Source: Paracoccus saliphilus (lineage in GTDB: Bacteria > Pseudomonadota > Alphaproteobacteria > Rhodobacterales > Rhodobacteraceae). From it: a DNA stretch of 64,000 bases. Below, piece after piece: positions 44,993-54,747 of the stretch (positions are counted from its first letter, which is position 1; the number at the start of each line of letters is the position of its first letter). The notes beneath the pieces were generated by a model, which was not told the origin of the DNA, did not search any database, and saw nothing but the letters and a program-made list of their open reading frames with translations. The stretch spans positions 3,224,001 to 3,288,000 of the forward strand of contig NZ_CP067140.1 of NCBI RefSeq assembly GCF_028553805.1, in the 5' to 3' direction. The position numbers and the translations under genes were made by a program.

Positions 44993-46155
44993 GGTGCAGG
45001 ATTCTTTCCGCGCTGGTTCTGTTGCTTGCCCTGCCTGCCTGGGCGGCGGAAGAGGAAGCTGACGCCACTACCCAACCCGCACCCCCCGCGATTACGGTTT
45101 CCGAGGTCACGCGGATGGTCCTGCGCGACCGGGTGATCGCCGGGGGGCTTGTAGGCGCAGTGGAGCAAGTCACTGTCCAGCCATTGGTCGAGGGCCAGCC
45201 AATCGAGACGCTGGAGGCCGATGTCGGCGATCATGTCGAGGCGGGCCAGGTGTTGGCCCGCTTGTCTACAGCCGCGCTGGAGCTGCAAAAGAGCCAGCTT
45301 CGGGCCGGATTGGCCTCGGCGCGAGCAACGGTGGCGCAGGCCGAAGCACAGGTTCTCGAGGCGCGCTCGTCCGCGGACGAAGCGCAGCGCGTGGCCGAAC
45401 GCAACCGCGCGTTGCGAGAGCGCGGCAATGCTTCTCAGGCGGCTTATGACCAGGCGCAGGCTGCAGCGGTTTCCGCGGCGGCGCGGGTCACCGTGGCCCG
45501 GCAGACATTGGAGGCGTCGCAGGCGCAGGTCGATCTGGCCGAGGCGCAGCTTGCCGATGTGGAACTGAACCTGAAGCGCACCGATGTCGTCGCCCCGGTG
45601 GCGGGCGAGGTACTGACCCGCAACGCCCAAGTCGGCGCGGTCGCCAGCGCGGCGGGTGAACCCATGTTCGTGCTGATGAAGGACGGGGCGCTGGAGCTGC
45701 GTGCAGAGATTTCCGAGGCGGATCTGCTGCGACTTAAGCCGGGAATGCCGGCATTGATCCGCAATGTCGGTGGCCAGGCACCGATCGCCGGCACACTGCG
45801 ATTGGTCGAACCGGGGATCAGCGCCACGACCCGGCTCGGCATCGCACGGATCTTCATCGATGAGTCGAATGCGTTGCGGTCGGGTATGTATGCGGATGCA
45901 GAGATCATCCTGGCCGAGCGCGAGGGTCTGGCGGTACCGGTGACGGCTGTCGGCAGCGATGCCGATGGAGAGGCGGTGGTGATGCTGGCCGAAGATGGCG
46001 TGGTGCACGAGGTGCCGGTGCAAACCGGCATTCGCGATGTGGGCATGGTGGAAATCGTCTCGGGCGTTGCCGAGGGTGATCGGGTGGTGAGCAAGGCCGC
46101 CGCCTTTGTCCGTGATGGCGACCGGGTCAACGCCGTTCTGGCTGACGCGCAATGA
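44989..46155 (+). CDS. RND efflux periplasmic adaptor (membrane fusion protein)
   Basis: 388 aa with a signal peptide (MRCRILSALVLLLALPAWAA). A lipoyl half-motif (ADVGDHVEAGQVLARL), a long Ala/Gln-rich coiled-coil hairpin (~95-180), the second lipoyl half (RTDVVAPVAGEVLTRNAQVG), and beta-barrel and membrane-proximal domains follow. It bridges the RND pump to an outer-membrane channel. It is 10 nt upstream of the pump gene. Confidence 0.93.
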   Translation: MRCRILSALVLLLALPAWAAEEEADATTQPAPPAITVSEVTRMVLRDRVIAGGLVGAVEQVTVQPLVEGQPIETLEADVGDHVEAGQVLARLSTAALELQKSQLRAGLASARATVAQAEAQVLEARSSADEAQRVAERNRALRERGNASQAAYDQAQAAAVSAAARVTVARQTLEASQAQVDLAEAQLADVELNLKRTDVVAPVAGEVLTRNAQVGAVASAAGEPMFVLMKDGALELRAEISEADLLRLKPGMPALIRNVGGQAPIAGTLRLVEPGISATTRLGIARIFIDESNALRSGMYADAEIILAEREGLAVPVTAVGSDADGEAVVMLAEDGVVHEVPVQTGIRDVGMVEIVSGVAEGDRVVSKAAAFVRDGDRVNAVLADAQ

Positions 46156-46165
46156 GGGCGAAACC

Positions 46166-49100
46166 ATGAATTTCTCAGCCTGGGCGATCCGCAATCCCGT
46201 GGCGCCGCTTCTGGCATTCTTCATGCTGCTGATGCTGGGATGGCAAAGTTTCAACAGCCTGCCCATCACCCGTTTTCCCAATATCGATGTGCCGCTTGTG
46301 GCGGTGACGGTGGCGCAATCCGGCGCCGCCCCGGCCGAGCTCGAGACACAGGTGACCAAGGAAGTCGAGGATGCCGTTGCGGGCATCTCCGGCGTCAAGA
46401 ACGTGACTTCCACCGTGACCGACGGGCAGTCCCAGACATTGGTCGAGTTTCGTATGGAAGTGCCGACCGACAAGGCGGTGCAGGACACCAAGGATGCCAT
46501 CGACAAGGTCATAGGGGATCTGCCGGGCGACGTGGAGACCCCCATAGTCAGCCGTATCGATGTCGAGGGTCAGGCGATCATGACCTTTGCCGTCTCGGCC
46601 CCTGACATGACGATGGCAGCGCTGTCATGGTTCGTGGACGACAAGATCAAGCGCTCCCTTCAGGGTCGGCCCGGCATCGGACGGGTGGACCGCTTTGGTG
46701 GCGCCGATCGCGAGATCCGCATCGAACTCGATCCGGTGCGGCTCGCCAGCCATGATGTGACGGCCGAGCAGGTCAGCTCGCAACTGCGGCTGACCAACAC
46801 CAATCTCGGTTCCGGCCGGGCGGAACTCGGCGCCGGAGAGCAGGCGATCCGCACCCTGGGCGACGCCAGCACCGTCGAACAGCTTTCCCGCACCACCATT
46901 GCGCTCGGTGGCGGGCATTATGTCCGGCTGTCGGAACTGGGGACGATCACCGACACTTATGAAGAACTGCGGTCGTTTTCGCGTTTCAACGGCGCGCCGG
47001 TCGTGACCTTCGCCGTGTTCCGGGCCAAGGGCGCTTCCGAAGTCTCGGTTGCGGAAGTGACGAATGAGATGCTGGACGAGCTGCGGACCGAACATCCCGA
47101 GGTCGGGATCACCCTCGTCGACGATACGGTCTACTACACCTATGGCAATTACGAGGCCGCGCTGCATACGCTGCTGGAGGGCGCGCTGCTGGCGGTGCTG
47201 GTGGTGCTTGCCTTCCTGCGCAACTGGCGGGCCACCCTCATCGCTGCCGTCGCCTTGCCACTCTCGGCCATTCCGACCTTCTGGATGATGGACCTGCTGG
47301 GCTTCTCACTTAACCTTGTCAGCTTCCTTGCGCTTACGCTGGCCACCGGTATCCTCGTCGATGACGCGATCGTCGAGATCGAGAATATCGCCCGCCATAT
47401 CCGCATGGGCAAGACGCCCTATCGCGCCGCCATGGATGCTGCCGACGAGATCGGGCTGGCGGTGATCGCGACCACCTTCACCATCATCGCCGTGTTCGTG
47501 CCGGTCAGCTTCATGCCCGGTATTCCGGGCCAGTATTTCCGGCAATTCGGCCTGACCGTGGCCATCGCCGTGGCGTTCTCGCTGCTGGTGGCGCGGCTGA
47601 TCACGCCGATGATGGCCGCCTACCTGATGCGCGACAAGGATGCCGCCGGTCACGAGGAGGGCCAGCGCGACGGTCCGGTGATGCGCGGCTATCTGCGTTT
47701 CGTGGCGATGACCACCCGCCACAAGTACCTGACCATGCTGACCGCGATACTGGTGCTGATCGTTTCGGTCTTCTTCATGCTGAAGGTCCCCGGCAGCTTC
47801 CTGCCGCCCGAGGATGTCAGCCGTATCTCGATCAGTGTCGAGCTGCCGCCCGGCGCGACGCTCGAGGAAACCGAGCACGCGACCAGCACCATGACCGAAC
47901 GCATCCGCGAGATCGAGGGCGTGAAAGACATCTTCGTGCTGGGCGGCTCGTCGCCGACCGGCGATCTCGATATCCGCCGCGCCTCGGTGACGGTGCTTCT
48001 GGACAAGCTTGACCATTCACTGCTGCACAAGCTGGCTGAGATCGGTAATTCGGTACCCTTGCTCTCTGTCATCGTGCCGGATCTCGAAAGCGAGGGCAGG
48101 ACCAAGCCCCAGAACCGGATCGAGGCCGAGATTGCCCTGCTTTTGCGCGATGTCCCGGATATCCGCGCCTATCGGCTGAACGACCGGGGAGAGCGCGACC
48201 TGTCCTTCTCGATCCTGTCGAATGATGACGAGAGCCTCAACCGGGCCGTCGCCATGCTGGAGGATGCGTTGAGCGGCGATCCCCTGCTGGCCGATGTCGG
48301 CACCGAAGGCGCGTTGCCACGGCCCGAATTGCAGATCACGCCCAAGCCCGACGAGGCGGCGCGGCTCGGCGTGACCACGGCTGCCATCGCCGCGACAGTG
48401 CGGGTGGCGACCATCGGCGATATCGATGCGGCACTGGCCAAGCTGGCGATCGACGACCGGCTGGTGCCGGTGCGGGTGCGGCTGAACGATGCGACGCGCG
48501 GCGATCTTGCCCGGATCGGCGCCCTGCGTGTCGCGACGGTCACCGGCGACTCGGTGCCGTTGAAATCCGTTGCCGATATCCGCATCGGCGAAGGCCCCTC
48601 ATCCATCGAACGGCTGAACCGCACCCGCAAGGCGACCATCGGTGCCAGCTTACCCGTTGGTGTGGCCCTCGGTTCGGCGACGGAACGCTTCAACGAACTC
48701 GTTCACGGCGTCGATCTGCCACCCGGCGTGCGGGTGGCCGAATCCGGTGATGCCGAGATCCAGGCCGAATTGATGGAGAGCTTTGGCAACGCCATGATCA
48801 TGGGGCTGATGCTGGTGCTGACAGTGCTGATCCTGCTGTTCGGCAGCGTGATCCAGCCCTTTACCATCCTCTTGTCGCTGCCTCTGGCCATCGGTGGCGT
48901 CGCGGCGGCACTGATCCTGACCTCGTCACCAGTATCCATGCCGGTGATGATCGGCATCCTGATGCTGATGGGGATCGTGACCAAGAACGCCATCCTGCTG
49001 GTCGATTTTGCCATCGAGATGCGACGGCAGGGGATGGACCGGATCAAGGCGGTGATGGAGGCCGGGCACAAGCGCGCCCAGCCCATCGTGATGACCTCGA

Positions 49101-49435
49101 TCGCCATGTCGGCGGGGATGCTGCCCTCGGCCCTCGGTGTGGGTGAAGGAGGGTCCTTCCGCGCGCCCATGGCAACGGCGGTTATCGGGGGGATCATCGT
49201 TTCGACCGTGCTATCGCTTCTGGTCGTGCCGGCCTTCTTCCTGATCATGGACGACTTGTCGCGGCTGCTGGCCCGGCTGACACGCGGCATGATCGGTCGC
49301 AAGGAAGAGGAAACCGAGCCGCTTGCCCCTGAAGAGATCGCCGCCGGAATCGCGGGACTGGAGAGCCGTGTTACCCGCTTGGAGGACGACCGCCCGCATG
49401 ACAGCAAACCCCGGCTGTCGGTGGTCGTGGAGTAA
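46166..49435 (+). CDS. RND-family efflux pump (inner-membrane transporter)
   Basis: 1,089 aa from the ATG at 46166 (MNFSAWAIRNPVAPLLAFFM), with GAGGGCG upstream; a longer reading overlaps the adaptor gene. Twelve-helix HAE1/CusA-like topology. The proton-relay aspartate pair is in helix 4 (TLATGILVDDAIVEIENIAR), and GIVTKNAILLVDFAIEMRRQ is in helix 10-11. Tail ~60 residues are charged. There is no outer-membrane factor gene beside it, so it must use a channel encoded elsewhere. The substrate is unknown. Confidence 0.94.
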   Translation: MNFSAWAIRNPVAPLLAFFMLLMLGWQSFNSLPITRFPNIDVPLVAVTVAQSGAAPAELETQVTKEVEDAVAGISGVKNVTSTVTDGQSQTLVEFRMEVPTDKAVQDTKDAIDKVIGDLPGDVETPIVSRIDVEGQAIMTFAVSAPDMTMAALSWFVDDKIKRSLQGRPGIGRVDRFGGADREIRIELDPVRLASHDVTAEQVSSQLRLTNTNLGSGRAELGAGEQAIRTLGDASTVEQLSRTTIALGGGHYVRLSELGTITDTYEELRSFSRFNGAPVVTFAVFRAKGASEVSVAEVTNEMLDELRTEHPEVGITLVDDTVYYTYGNYEAALHTLLEGALLAVLVVLAFLRNWRATLIAAVALPLSAIPTFWMMDLLGFSLNLVSFLALTLATGILVDDAIVEIENIARHIRMGKTPYRAAMDAADEIGLAVIATTFTIIAVFVPVSFMPGIPGQYFRQFGLTVAIAVAFSLLVARLITPMMAAYLMRDKDAAGHEEGQRDGPVMRGYLRFVAMTTRHKYLTMLTAILVLIVSVFFMLKVPGSFLPPEDVSRISISVELPPGATLEETEHATSTMTERIREIEGVKDIFVLGGSSPTGDLDIRRASVTVLLDKLDHSLLHKLAEIGNSVPLLSVIVPDLESEGRTKPQNRIEAEIALLLRDVPDIRAYRLNDRGERDLSFSILSNDDESLNRAVAMLEDALSGDPLLADVGTEGALPRPELQITPKPDEAARLGVTTAAIAATVRVATIGDIDAALAKLAIDDRLVPVRVRLNDATRGDLARIGALRVATVTGDSVPLKSVADIRIGEGPSSIERLNRTRKATIGASLPVGVALGSATERFNELVHGVDLPPGVRVAESGDAEIQAELMESFGNAMIMGLMLVLTVLILLFGSVIQPFTILLSLPLAIGGVAAALILTSSPVSMPVMIGILMLMGIVTKNAILLVDFAIEMRRQGMDRIKAVMEAGHKRAQPIVMTSIAMSAGMLPSALGVGEGGSFRAPMATAVIGGIIVSTVLSLLVVPAFFLIMDDLSRLLARLTRGMIGRKEEETEPLAPEEIAAGIAGLESRVTRLEDDRPHDSKPRLSVVVE

Positions 49436-49594
49436 GCCTTGAACCCGATTGACTTTCTTTGGGGAATTGTTGCGCTATCCCGTCTCAAGGCAGGACACGC
49501 CCTTTCACGCATAGTAGCGCATGACTCTGATCTCGGCCCATCCTGATATGCTGTCGGGATCAGTTCAGTCGCCCTTTTTCCGGGTGGTCCGCTA

Positions 49595-49960
49595 CTATTG
49601 GGTGGCGAATTCCGTCAATCGCGTCAGCAGGGTGTAGTCGGATTCGAACACCATGATGACGACAAAGACCAGAATGATGAATGGCGGCAGCAGGATCGCA
49701 TAGCCAAGCGCCAGCCGTTCCCATGCCATATGCATGAAGACCGCGACGATCAGACCCGCTTTCAGCATCATGAAGATCAGGATCAGGCTCCAGCGAAGCC
49801 CTCCCTGAAACTCCATGTAATCCACCAGATAGGACGCCGCGCTGAGCACGAACAGAAGGCCCCAGACCATGAGGTAGAGCCTGATCGGGTGCTGCTGGCC
49901 TTCGTGAGTACCGCCGACGGTTGCTGCCTGCGGCTGATGCTCCATTGACGATTGCTCCAT
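49595..49960 (-). CDS. Heme-copper oxidase subunit IV (COX4_pro/CtaF-like)
   Basis: 121 aa, three transmembrane helices: LYLMVWGLLFVLSAASYLVD, LILIFMMLKAGLIVAVFMHM and LGYAILLPPFIILVFVVIMV. The helix-2 KAGLIVAVFMHM motif marks the bacterial subunit IV family. Last gene of the oxidase operon, 9 nt after subunit III, convergent with the RND pump gene. The 159-nt gap between them has no clear terminator. Confidence 0.85.
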   Translation of the reverse strand: MEQSSMEHQPQAATVGGTHEGQQHPIRLYLMVWGLLFVLSAASYLVDYMEFQGGLRWSLILIFMMLKAGLIVAVFMHMAWERLALGYAILLPPFIILVFVVIMVFESDYTLLTRLTEFATQ

Positions 49961-49969
49961 GATCCCTCC

Positions 49970-50686
49970 CTACCACAAATAGAAGAATGCAAAGATGAAG
50001 ACCCAGACCAGGTCGACGAAGTGCCAGTAAAGACCCATGATCTCGACGCTTTCGTAATCGCCGTTGCCGCGCGATAGCCAGCTGCGCCGGTCGAGATCGA
50101 AATCGCCCCGCCAGACCCGATGCGCCACCAGCAACAGGAAGATGACTCCGATGGTCACATGCGTGCCGTGAAAGCCGGTGATCATGAAGAAGCTTGCGCC
50201 GAACTGCTCGGCTCCCCACGGGTTGCCCCAGGGCCGGACGCCCTCGGAAATCAGTTTCGACCATTCGAAAGCCTGCATGCCGACAAAACCCGCTCCGAGC
50301 AATGCGGTGACCAGCATCAACAAGGCGGTCGGGCCGCGCGCCCGCCGATAGGCGCTGTTGACCGCCATGGCCATGGTTCCCGAGGACGAGATCAGGACGA
50401 AGGTCATGATCGCGATCAGGATCAGCGGCATATCCGCCCCGCCGATATGCAGCGCGAAAACTTCGCTGGCGTTTGGCCAGGTTTCAGGGGTGGAACTGCG
50501 TGCAACCATATAGGCAACCAGGAAAATGCCGAAGATGAAGGTGTCGCTCAGAAGCAGGATCCACATCATCGCCTTACCCCAGGAGACCTGCTTGAAGGTG
50601 CGTTGATCCGAACTCCAGTCGGCGACAAAGCCGGCAAGTCCCTCGGGGTGTTCCGGCGGCGTCTTCTTGAGTGTCACATCGGCCAT
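49970..50686 (-). CDS. Heme-copper oxidase subunit III
   Basis: 238 aa with about five to seven transmembrane helices. WGKAMMWILLLSDTFIFGIF, then ITGFHGTHVTIGVIFLLLVA and the end VEIMGLYWHFVDLVWVFIFA are subunit III signatures, with the conserved His-Gly-x-His and WHFVD. It follows a second subunit III-like gene by 10 nt. Confidence 0.92.
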   Translation of the reverse strand: MADVTLKKTPPEHPEGLAGFVADWSSDQRTFKQVSWGKAMMWILLLSDTFIFGIFLVAYMVARSSTPETWPNASEVFALHIGGADMPLILIAIMTFVLISSSGTMAMAVNSAYRRARGPTALLMLVTALLGAGFVGMQAFEWSKLISEGVRPWGNPWGAEQFGASFFMITGFHGTHVTIGVIFLLLVAHRVWRGDFDLDRRSWLSRGNGDYESVEIMGLYWHFVDLVWVFIFAFFYLW

Positions 50687-50696
50687 TGCTTCCCCC

Positions 50697-51395
50697 TCAT
50701 CTCAGTACGGACCGGCAAAGCGCCAGGAATTCGTTGCCCCACCCGGTAAACAGCGCAAGCAGCAGGATCCAGATTAACAGCAGGGCGTGCCAGTAGAGCG
50801 CGCAAAGCGCGACGATGGCCTGCACCCGCCGAGGCTCCGGCTGTCGGGCAAGCCGCAGCCAGACCGCTCCCATCGCCATCAGACCGCCCAGGATATGGAG
50901 CCCGTGCAAGCCGGTGATCAGGTAGAAGAAGCTGGCGGCCGGTGCCCCGGCAAGAACGTAGCCGCTTGTCGTCAACATGTCCCATGCCGCGATCTGGCCG
51001 ACCAGAAAGGCAAGCGTGGACAACACGCCCGCGGCAAGGGACCAGTTGAGCAACCGAGCCTCGCCCTGCCTCGCGGCAGCTACCGCGATTTGCAGGAAAA
51101 GGCTGCTGGACAACAGTACTGCGGTATTGATCCAGACCAACCGGGGCAGCGGGACCAATTGCCACGGCGTCGCGTCGATCTGCAGGACGAAGGCGCTCCC
51201 CAGCATCGCGAAAAGCCCTCCGACCACCGCGAGGAAAACGCCCAGCCCAAGCTTTTGCGGCGCGACGGGTGATGCCTCGGTTATCGCTGGCGGCGCACCG
51301 GTTTCCAGCCATGGCTTGGAAAAAAGCCGCTGGCGCGACAGCCACCAGCCGATGATCGCGATGAGAACGGCGAGAAAGGCGAGGATAATGTTCAC
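50697..51395 (-). CDS. Second, divergent subunit III-like protein of the oxidase operon
   Basis: 232 aa, about seven transmembrane helices. LITGLHGLHILGGLMAMGAV and ALYWHALLLIWILLLALFTG match the subunit III fold, but the conserved WHFVD is reduced to WHALLLIW. Its start overlaps the stop of the subunit I gene by four bases. Paired subunit III genes are known from the coxMNOP oxidase of Bradyrhizobium, which this operon resembles. Confidence 0.85.
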   Translation of the reverse strand: MNIILAFLAVLIAIIGWWLSRQRLFSKPWLETGAPPAITEASPVAPQKLGLGVFLAVVGGLFAMLGSAFVLQIDATPWQLVPLPRLVWINTAVLLSSSLFLQIAVAAARQGEARLLNWSLAAGVLSTLAFLVGQIAAWDMLTTSGYVLAGAPAASFFYLITGLHGLHILGGLMAMGAVWLRLARQPEPRRVQAIVALCALYWHALLLIWILLLALFTGWGNEFLALCRSVLR

Positions 51396-53167
51396 AGCCG
51401 GCCTCCGGGATGCTCGGGTGTGACGGGATCGTTCTGGGCGATGAAGTCCTCTGCCGCGCCGGGCACGCTGTAATCATAGGCCCAGCGATAGACCAGCGGC
51501 AGGGATTCGCCCCAGTTACCATGTCTGGGCGGGGTATCCGGAGTCTGCCACTCCAGGCTGGTCGCACGCCAGGGATTGGGTCCGGCATCGCGCCCATGGC
51601 GCAGGCTCCAGCCGAGGTTGAACAGGAACAGCATCTGCGCGGCGCCAACAACCAATGCGGCAACCGAGATGAAGGCGTTGAGCCCTTCGACCGATGTGGT
51701 CATGAAGGCCGGCTCACCCAACTCGTAATAACGTCGCGGCACACCGACCAGCCCGACATAATGCATCGGGAAAAAGATCGCATAGGCGCCAAGGAAGGTG
51801 ACCCAGAAATGGACCTGGCCCATCGCCTCGTTCAGCATCCGGCCGGTGATCTTGGGATACCAGTGATAGATCGCCCCGAAGATCACCATGATCGGGGCGA
51901 CGCCCATGACCATGTGGAAATGCGCAACCACGAACATCGTGTCCGACAGCGGCACGTCGACGACAACATTGCCCAGGAACAGTCCGGTCAGCCCGCCATT
52001 GACGAAGGTGACGATGAAGGCGAGCGCGAATAGCATCGGCAATGTCAGGTGGATGTCACCGCGCCACAGCGTCAGCACCCAGTTATAGACCTTGATCGCG
52101 GTCGGCACGGCAATGATCAATGTCGTGGTGGCGAAGAAATAACCGAACCACGGATGCATGCCGCTGACATACATGTGATGCGCCCAGACGACAAAGCTGA
52201 GTGCGCCGATGATCACGATGGCCCAGACCATCATCCGGTAGCCAAAGATGTTCTTGCGGGCATGCACCGATATCAGGTCCGACACGATGCCGAATGCCGG
52301 TAGTGCGACGATATAGACCTCGGGATGGCCGAAGAACCAGAACAGGTGCTGGAACGCGATCGGGCTGCCGCCGCCATAGCTTAGCTTTTCGCCCATCTCG
52401 ACCAGCATGGGCATGAAAAAGCTGGTGCCCAGAAGCCGGTCGAACAGCATCATGACGCAGGCCACGAATAACGCCGGAAATGCCAGCAACGCCATCACGG
52501 TGGCAGTGAAAATGCCCCAGATGGTCAGCGGCAGCCGCATCATTGTCATGCCGCGGGTGCGTGCCTGCAGCACAGTGACGACGTAATTCAGCCCGCCCAT
52601 CGTGAAACCGATGATGAACAGGATCAGCGAGACCAGCATCAGGACAATGCCTGCCTGCTGCCCGCCGGGCGTGCCCGACAGGATCGCCTGTGGCGGATAC
52701 AGCGTCCAGCCCGCCCCGGTCGGCCCTCCGGGCACGAAGAAGCTTGCCACCAGCACCAGCACCGCCAGCAGATAGATCCAGTAGCTGAGCATGTTGACGA
52801 AGGGAAACACCATGTCGCGGGCGCCCACCATCAGCGGAATCAGGTAATTGCCGAACCCGCCAAGAAAGATCGCCGTCAGAAGATAGATCACCATGATCAT
52901 GCCATGCATGGTGATGAACTGGTAATAGGCTTCGGGGGTGATGAAATCGAACACGCCCGGAAACCCGAGCTGCAGCCGCATCAGCCAGGAAAGAACCAGG
53001 GCGACCAGTCCGATCGCCAGCGCGGTGCAGGCATACTGGATCGCGATATACTTGGCGTCCTGCGAGAATACATATCTGCCCCACCAGCCATGGGCATGCG
53101 GAGGCATGACGTCGGGCACTTCGAGCGGCGGAAGCTCGGTACCGGCCTCGTGACGAATATCGCCCAT
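51392..53167 (-). CDS. Heme-copper oxidase subunit I (A1 type)
   Basis: 591 aa from the ATG at 53165-53167 (MGDIRHEAGTELPPLEVP), with CAGGAGGAG upstream. Twelve transmembrane helices. ITMHGMIMVIYLLTAIFLGG has a heme-ligand histidine, FGHPEVYIVALPAFGIVSDL has the E and cross-linked Y of A1 oxidases, WAHHMYVSGMHPWFGYFFAT holds the CuB histidines, and VVAHFHMVMGVAPIMVIFGA both heme histidines. It reduces oxygen at a heme a3-CuB centre with proton pumping. It appears to be an alternative terminal oxidase. Confidence 0.95.
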   Translation of the reverse strand: MGDIRHEAGTELPPLEVPDVMPPHAHGWWGRYVFSQDAKYIAIQYACTALAIGLVALVLSWLMRLQLGFPGVFDFITPEAYYQFITMHGMIMVIYLLTAIFLGGFGNYLIPLMVGARDMVFPFVNMLSYWIYLLAVLVLVASFFVPGGPTGAGWTLYPPQAILSGTPGGQQAGIVLMLVSLILFIIGFTMGGLNYVVTVLQARTRGMTMMRLPLTIWGIFTATVMALLAFPALFVACVMMLFDRLLGTSFFMPMLVEMGEKLSYGGGSPIAFQHLFWFFGHPEVYIVALPAFGIVSDLISVHARKNIFGYRMMVWAIVIIGALSFVVWAHHMYVSGMHPWFGYFFATTTLIIAVPTAIKVYNWVLTLWRGDIHLTLPMLFALAFIVTFVNGGLTGLFLGNVVVDVPLSDTMFVVAHFHMVMGVAPIMVIFGAIYHWYPKITGRMLNEAMGQVHFWVTFLGAYAIFFPMHYVGLVGVPRRYYELGEPAFMTTSVEGLNAFISVAALVVGAAQMLFLFNLGWSLRHGRDAGPNPWRATSLEWQTPDTPPRHGNWGESLPLVYRWAYDYSVPGAAEDFIAQNDPVTPEHPGGRL

Positions 53168-53257
53168 GTTACTCCTCCTGTTCGGTTGCACCGTCAGCGC
53201 GGTGCGGCACGTTTGGCGGGTTTGTATTGTCCTGCCGGCACTCTCCCCTCCCGGAGC

Positions 53258-54094
53258 CTAGTTTCCCTTCACCAGGCGTGTCGGCTGATCTTCCACCGGC
53301 ACCGCATTCGCATATTCGGCGAAGGTCAGCTGCTCTTGCAGCCACTCGTCATATTCCTCTTGTTCCACCACCTGGACATAGCCTCGCATGAAGCCATGAC
53401 CGGTCCCGCATAATTCGGCGCAAAGCACCTCGAATTCCCCGGTGCGCGTCGGCTCGAACCAGAAATAGGTCACCATGCCGGGAACCATATCCATCTTGGC
53501 GCGGAACTCGGGAACGTAGAAATTGTGCAAAACATCGATCGAGCGCAGCGACATCTTCACCGGCCGGTTCACCGGCAGGTACAACTCACCGCCCTCGACG
53601 ATCACGTCGTCGGTGCCGGTCGGATCATGCGGGTTGACGCCCAGCGGATTGTCCAGATTCATCCACTGCGGATCTGACGTGCCAAGCTGTCCGTCCTTAC
53701 CCGGGAGACGGAAGTTCCAGAACCATTGCTGCCCGACGACCTCGACTTCGGTGGCGGCATCCGGAACCGTCACGAACTGCTTCCATACGAACAGCCCCGG
53801 CAACAACATGGCGGCCACACCCACCCCCGTCGCAACCGTCAGCCAGATCTCAAGCCGTTTGTTTTCAGGGTTGAAATCCGCTTTGCGGCCCTCTTGGTGA
53901 CGAAAGCGGAACACGCAATACGCCATGAACAGGACGACTGCCGCAAAGACGACTCCGGTGATCCAGAACGTGATGATCAGTGTGTTGTCGATATAATCCC
54001 AGTTCGACGCAATCGGCGTCCACCACCACGGGCTAAGGAGATGGAATGCCACTGAAGCGACAACGACCAGAGCAAGGACAAGTGCGATCATCAT
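53258..54094 (-). CDS. Heme-copper oxidase subunit II (CuA)
   Basis: 278 aa if started at the ATG at 54092-54094; an 18-residue longer form to 54148 is possible and neither has a strong ribosome site. Two transmembrane helices are followed by a periplasmic CuA domain: VVGQQWFWNFRLPG, SIDVLHNFYVPEFR (ligand His) and CAELCGTGHGFMRG (two Cys, His, Met). All CuA ligands are present, so it accepts electrons from cytochrome c. First gene of the operon II-I-III'-III-IV. Confidence 0.92.
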   Translation of the reverse strand: MMIALVLALVVVASVAFHLLSPWWWTPIASNWDYIDNTLIITFWITGVVFAAVVLFMAYCVFRFRHQEGRKADFNPENKRLEIWLTVATGVGVAAMLLPGLFVWKQFVTVPDAATEVEVVGQQWFWNFRLPGKDGQLGTSDPQWMNLDNPLGVNPHDPTGTDDVIVEGGELYLPVNRPVKMSLRSIDVLHNFYVPEFRAKMDMVPGMVTYFWFEPTRTGEFEVLCAELCGTGHGFMRGYVQVVEQEEYDEWLQEQLTFAEYANAVPVEDQPTRLVKGN

Positions 54095-54291
54095 GTTGCG
54101 CACATCCTGATTTTTCGTTTCGACATGCGGGCATAGCAGCAGCCGCATTCTCGTTAACTGTCATGATTGTAAGAGAAAAAACCCAAAAAATCCAGTTAAG
54201 ATAGGGTAGTTGCCATCCTGTCGAAAAGGATCGCCCCTGATGGCCGCTTCGATTGGTTCAATGCCTGCGGCCCAGGAGGAGTCTACGGGGA

Positions 54292-54630
54292 TCAGGCCAG
54301 CTTGCGGTGAAACGCCATGTCGATCGAGATGAAGGCCGTGGCATTTCCCGCCTCCCCCCCGGCTGCCGCTCGACCAGTTCGCGCAATTCGGCGATATCCT
54401 CGGCCGCCGCCTTCTCCATGGCGACCCCACCATTCCCATCTCGAACATCTGCCGGGCATGTTTCAGGTGATCCGAGTTCCCGGCGCGGAACTGAGAACCA
54501 GCCGCGCCAACTCGTCCGACCGGTGCAGGACCGTGGCCGGATTGATCTCGTTCACGCGGGAACGTTCGCCATGGTTGATGGTGATCAGCCCGCGATTGTA
54601 GCGCCTCGCGCATAGCGGGGCGGCCGACGC
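54292..54630 (-). pseudogene. Frameshifted, truncated GntR/FCD-family regulator
   Basis: Pieces of a FadR/NanR-type regulator occur in order but in different minus-strand frames: MREALQS (end of the HTH), RGLITINHGERSRVNEINPA, then VLHRSDELARLVLSSAPG, a frame change to SDHLKHARQMFEMGMV, another to EKAAAEDIAELRELVERQ, and EAGNATAFISIDMAFHRKLA before a stop. Both ends are missing. On the plus strand at ~54680-54738 an unrelated tail (LVDYAKTHPELSASLMKFG then stop) may be a second relic. Together they fill the 600-nt gap between the oxidase and heme operons. Confidence 0.8.
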
Positions 54631-54747
54631 CGGAATACGCGCGATCCGGCAGGCATGGGAGGTCGCCGACGGGGGAACTGGTGGATTACGCGAAAACCCA
54701 TCCGGAATTGTCGGCGTCGCTGATGAAATTCGGCTGAACGGCACTGA

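Noticed and set aside
54660..54738. A plus-strand gene ending LVDYAKTHPELSASLMKFG
   Set aside because: Only about 25 residues look protein-like; there is no start, no domain, and the upstream sequence belongs to the decayed GntR gene.
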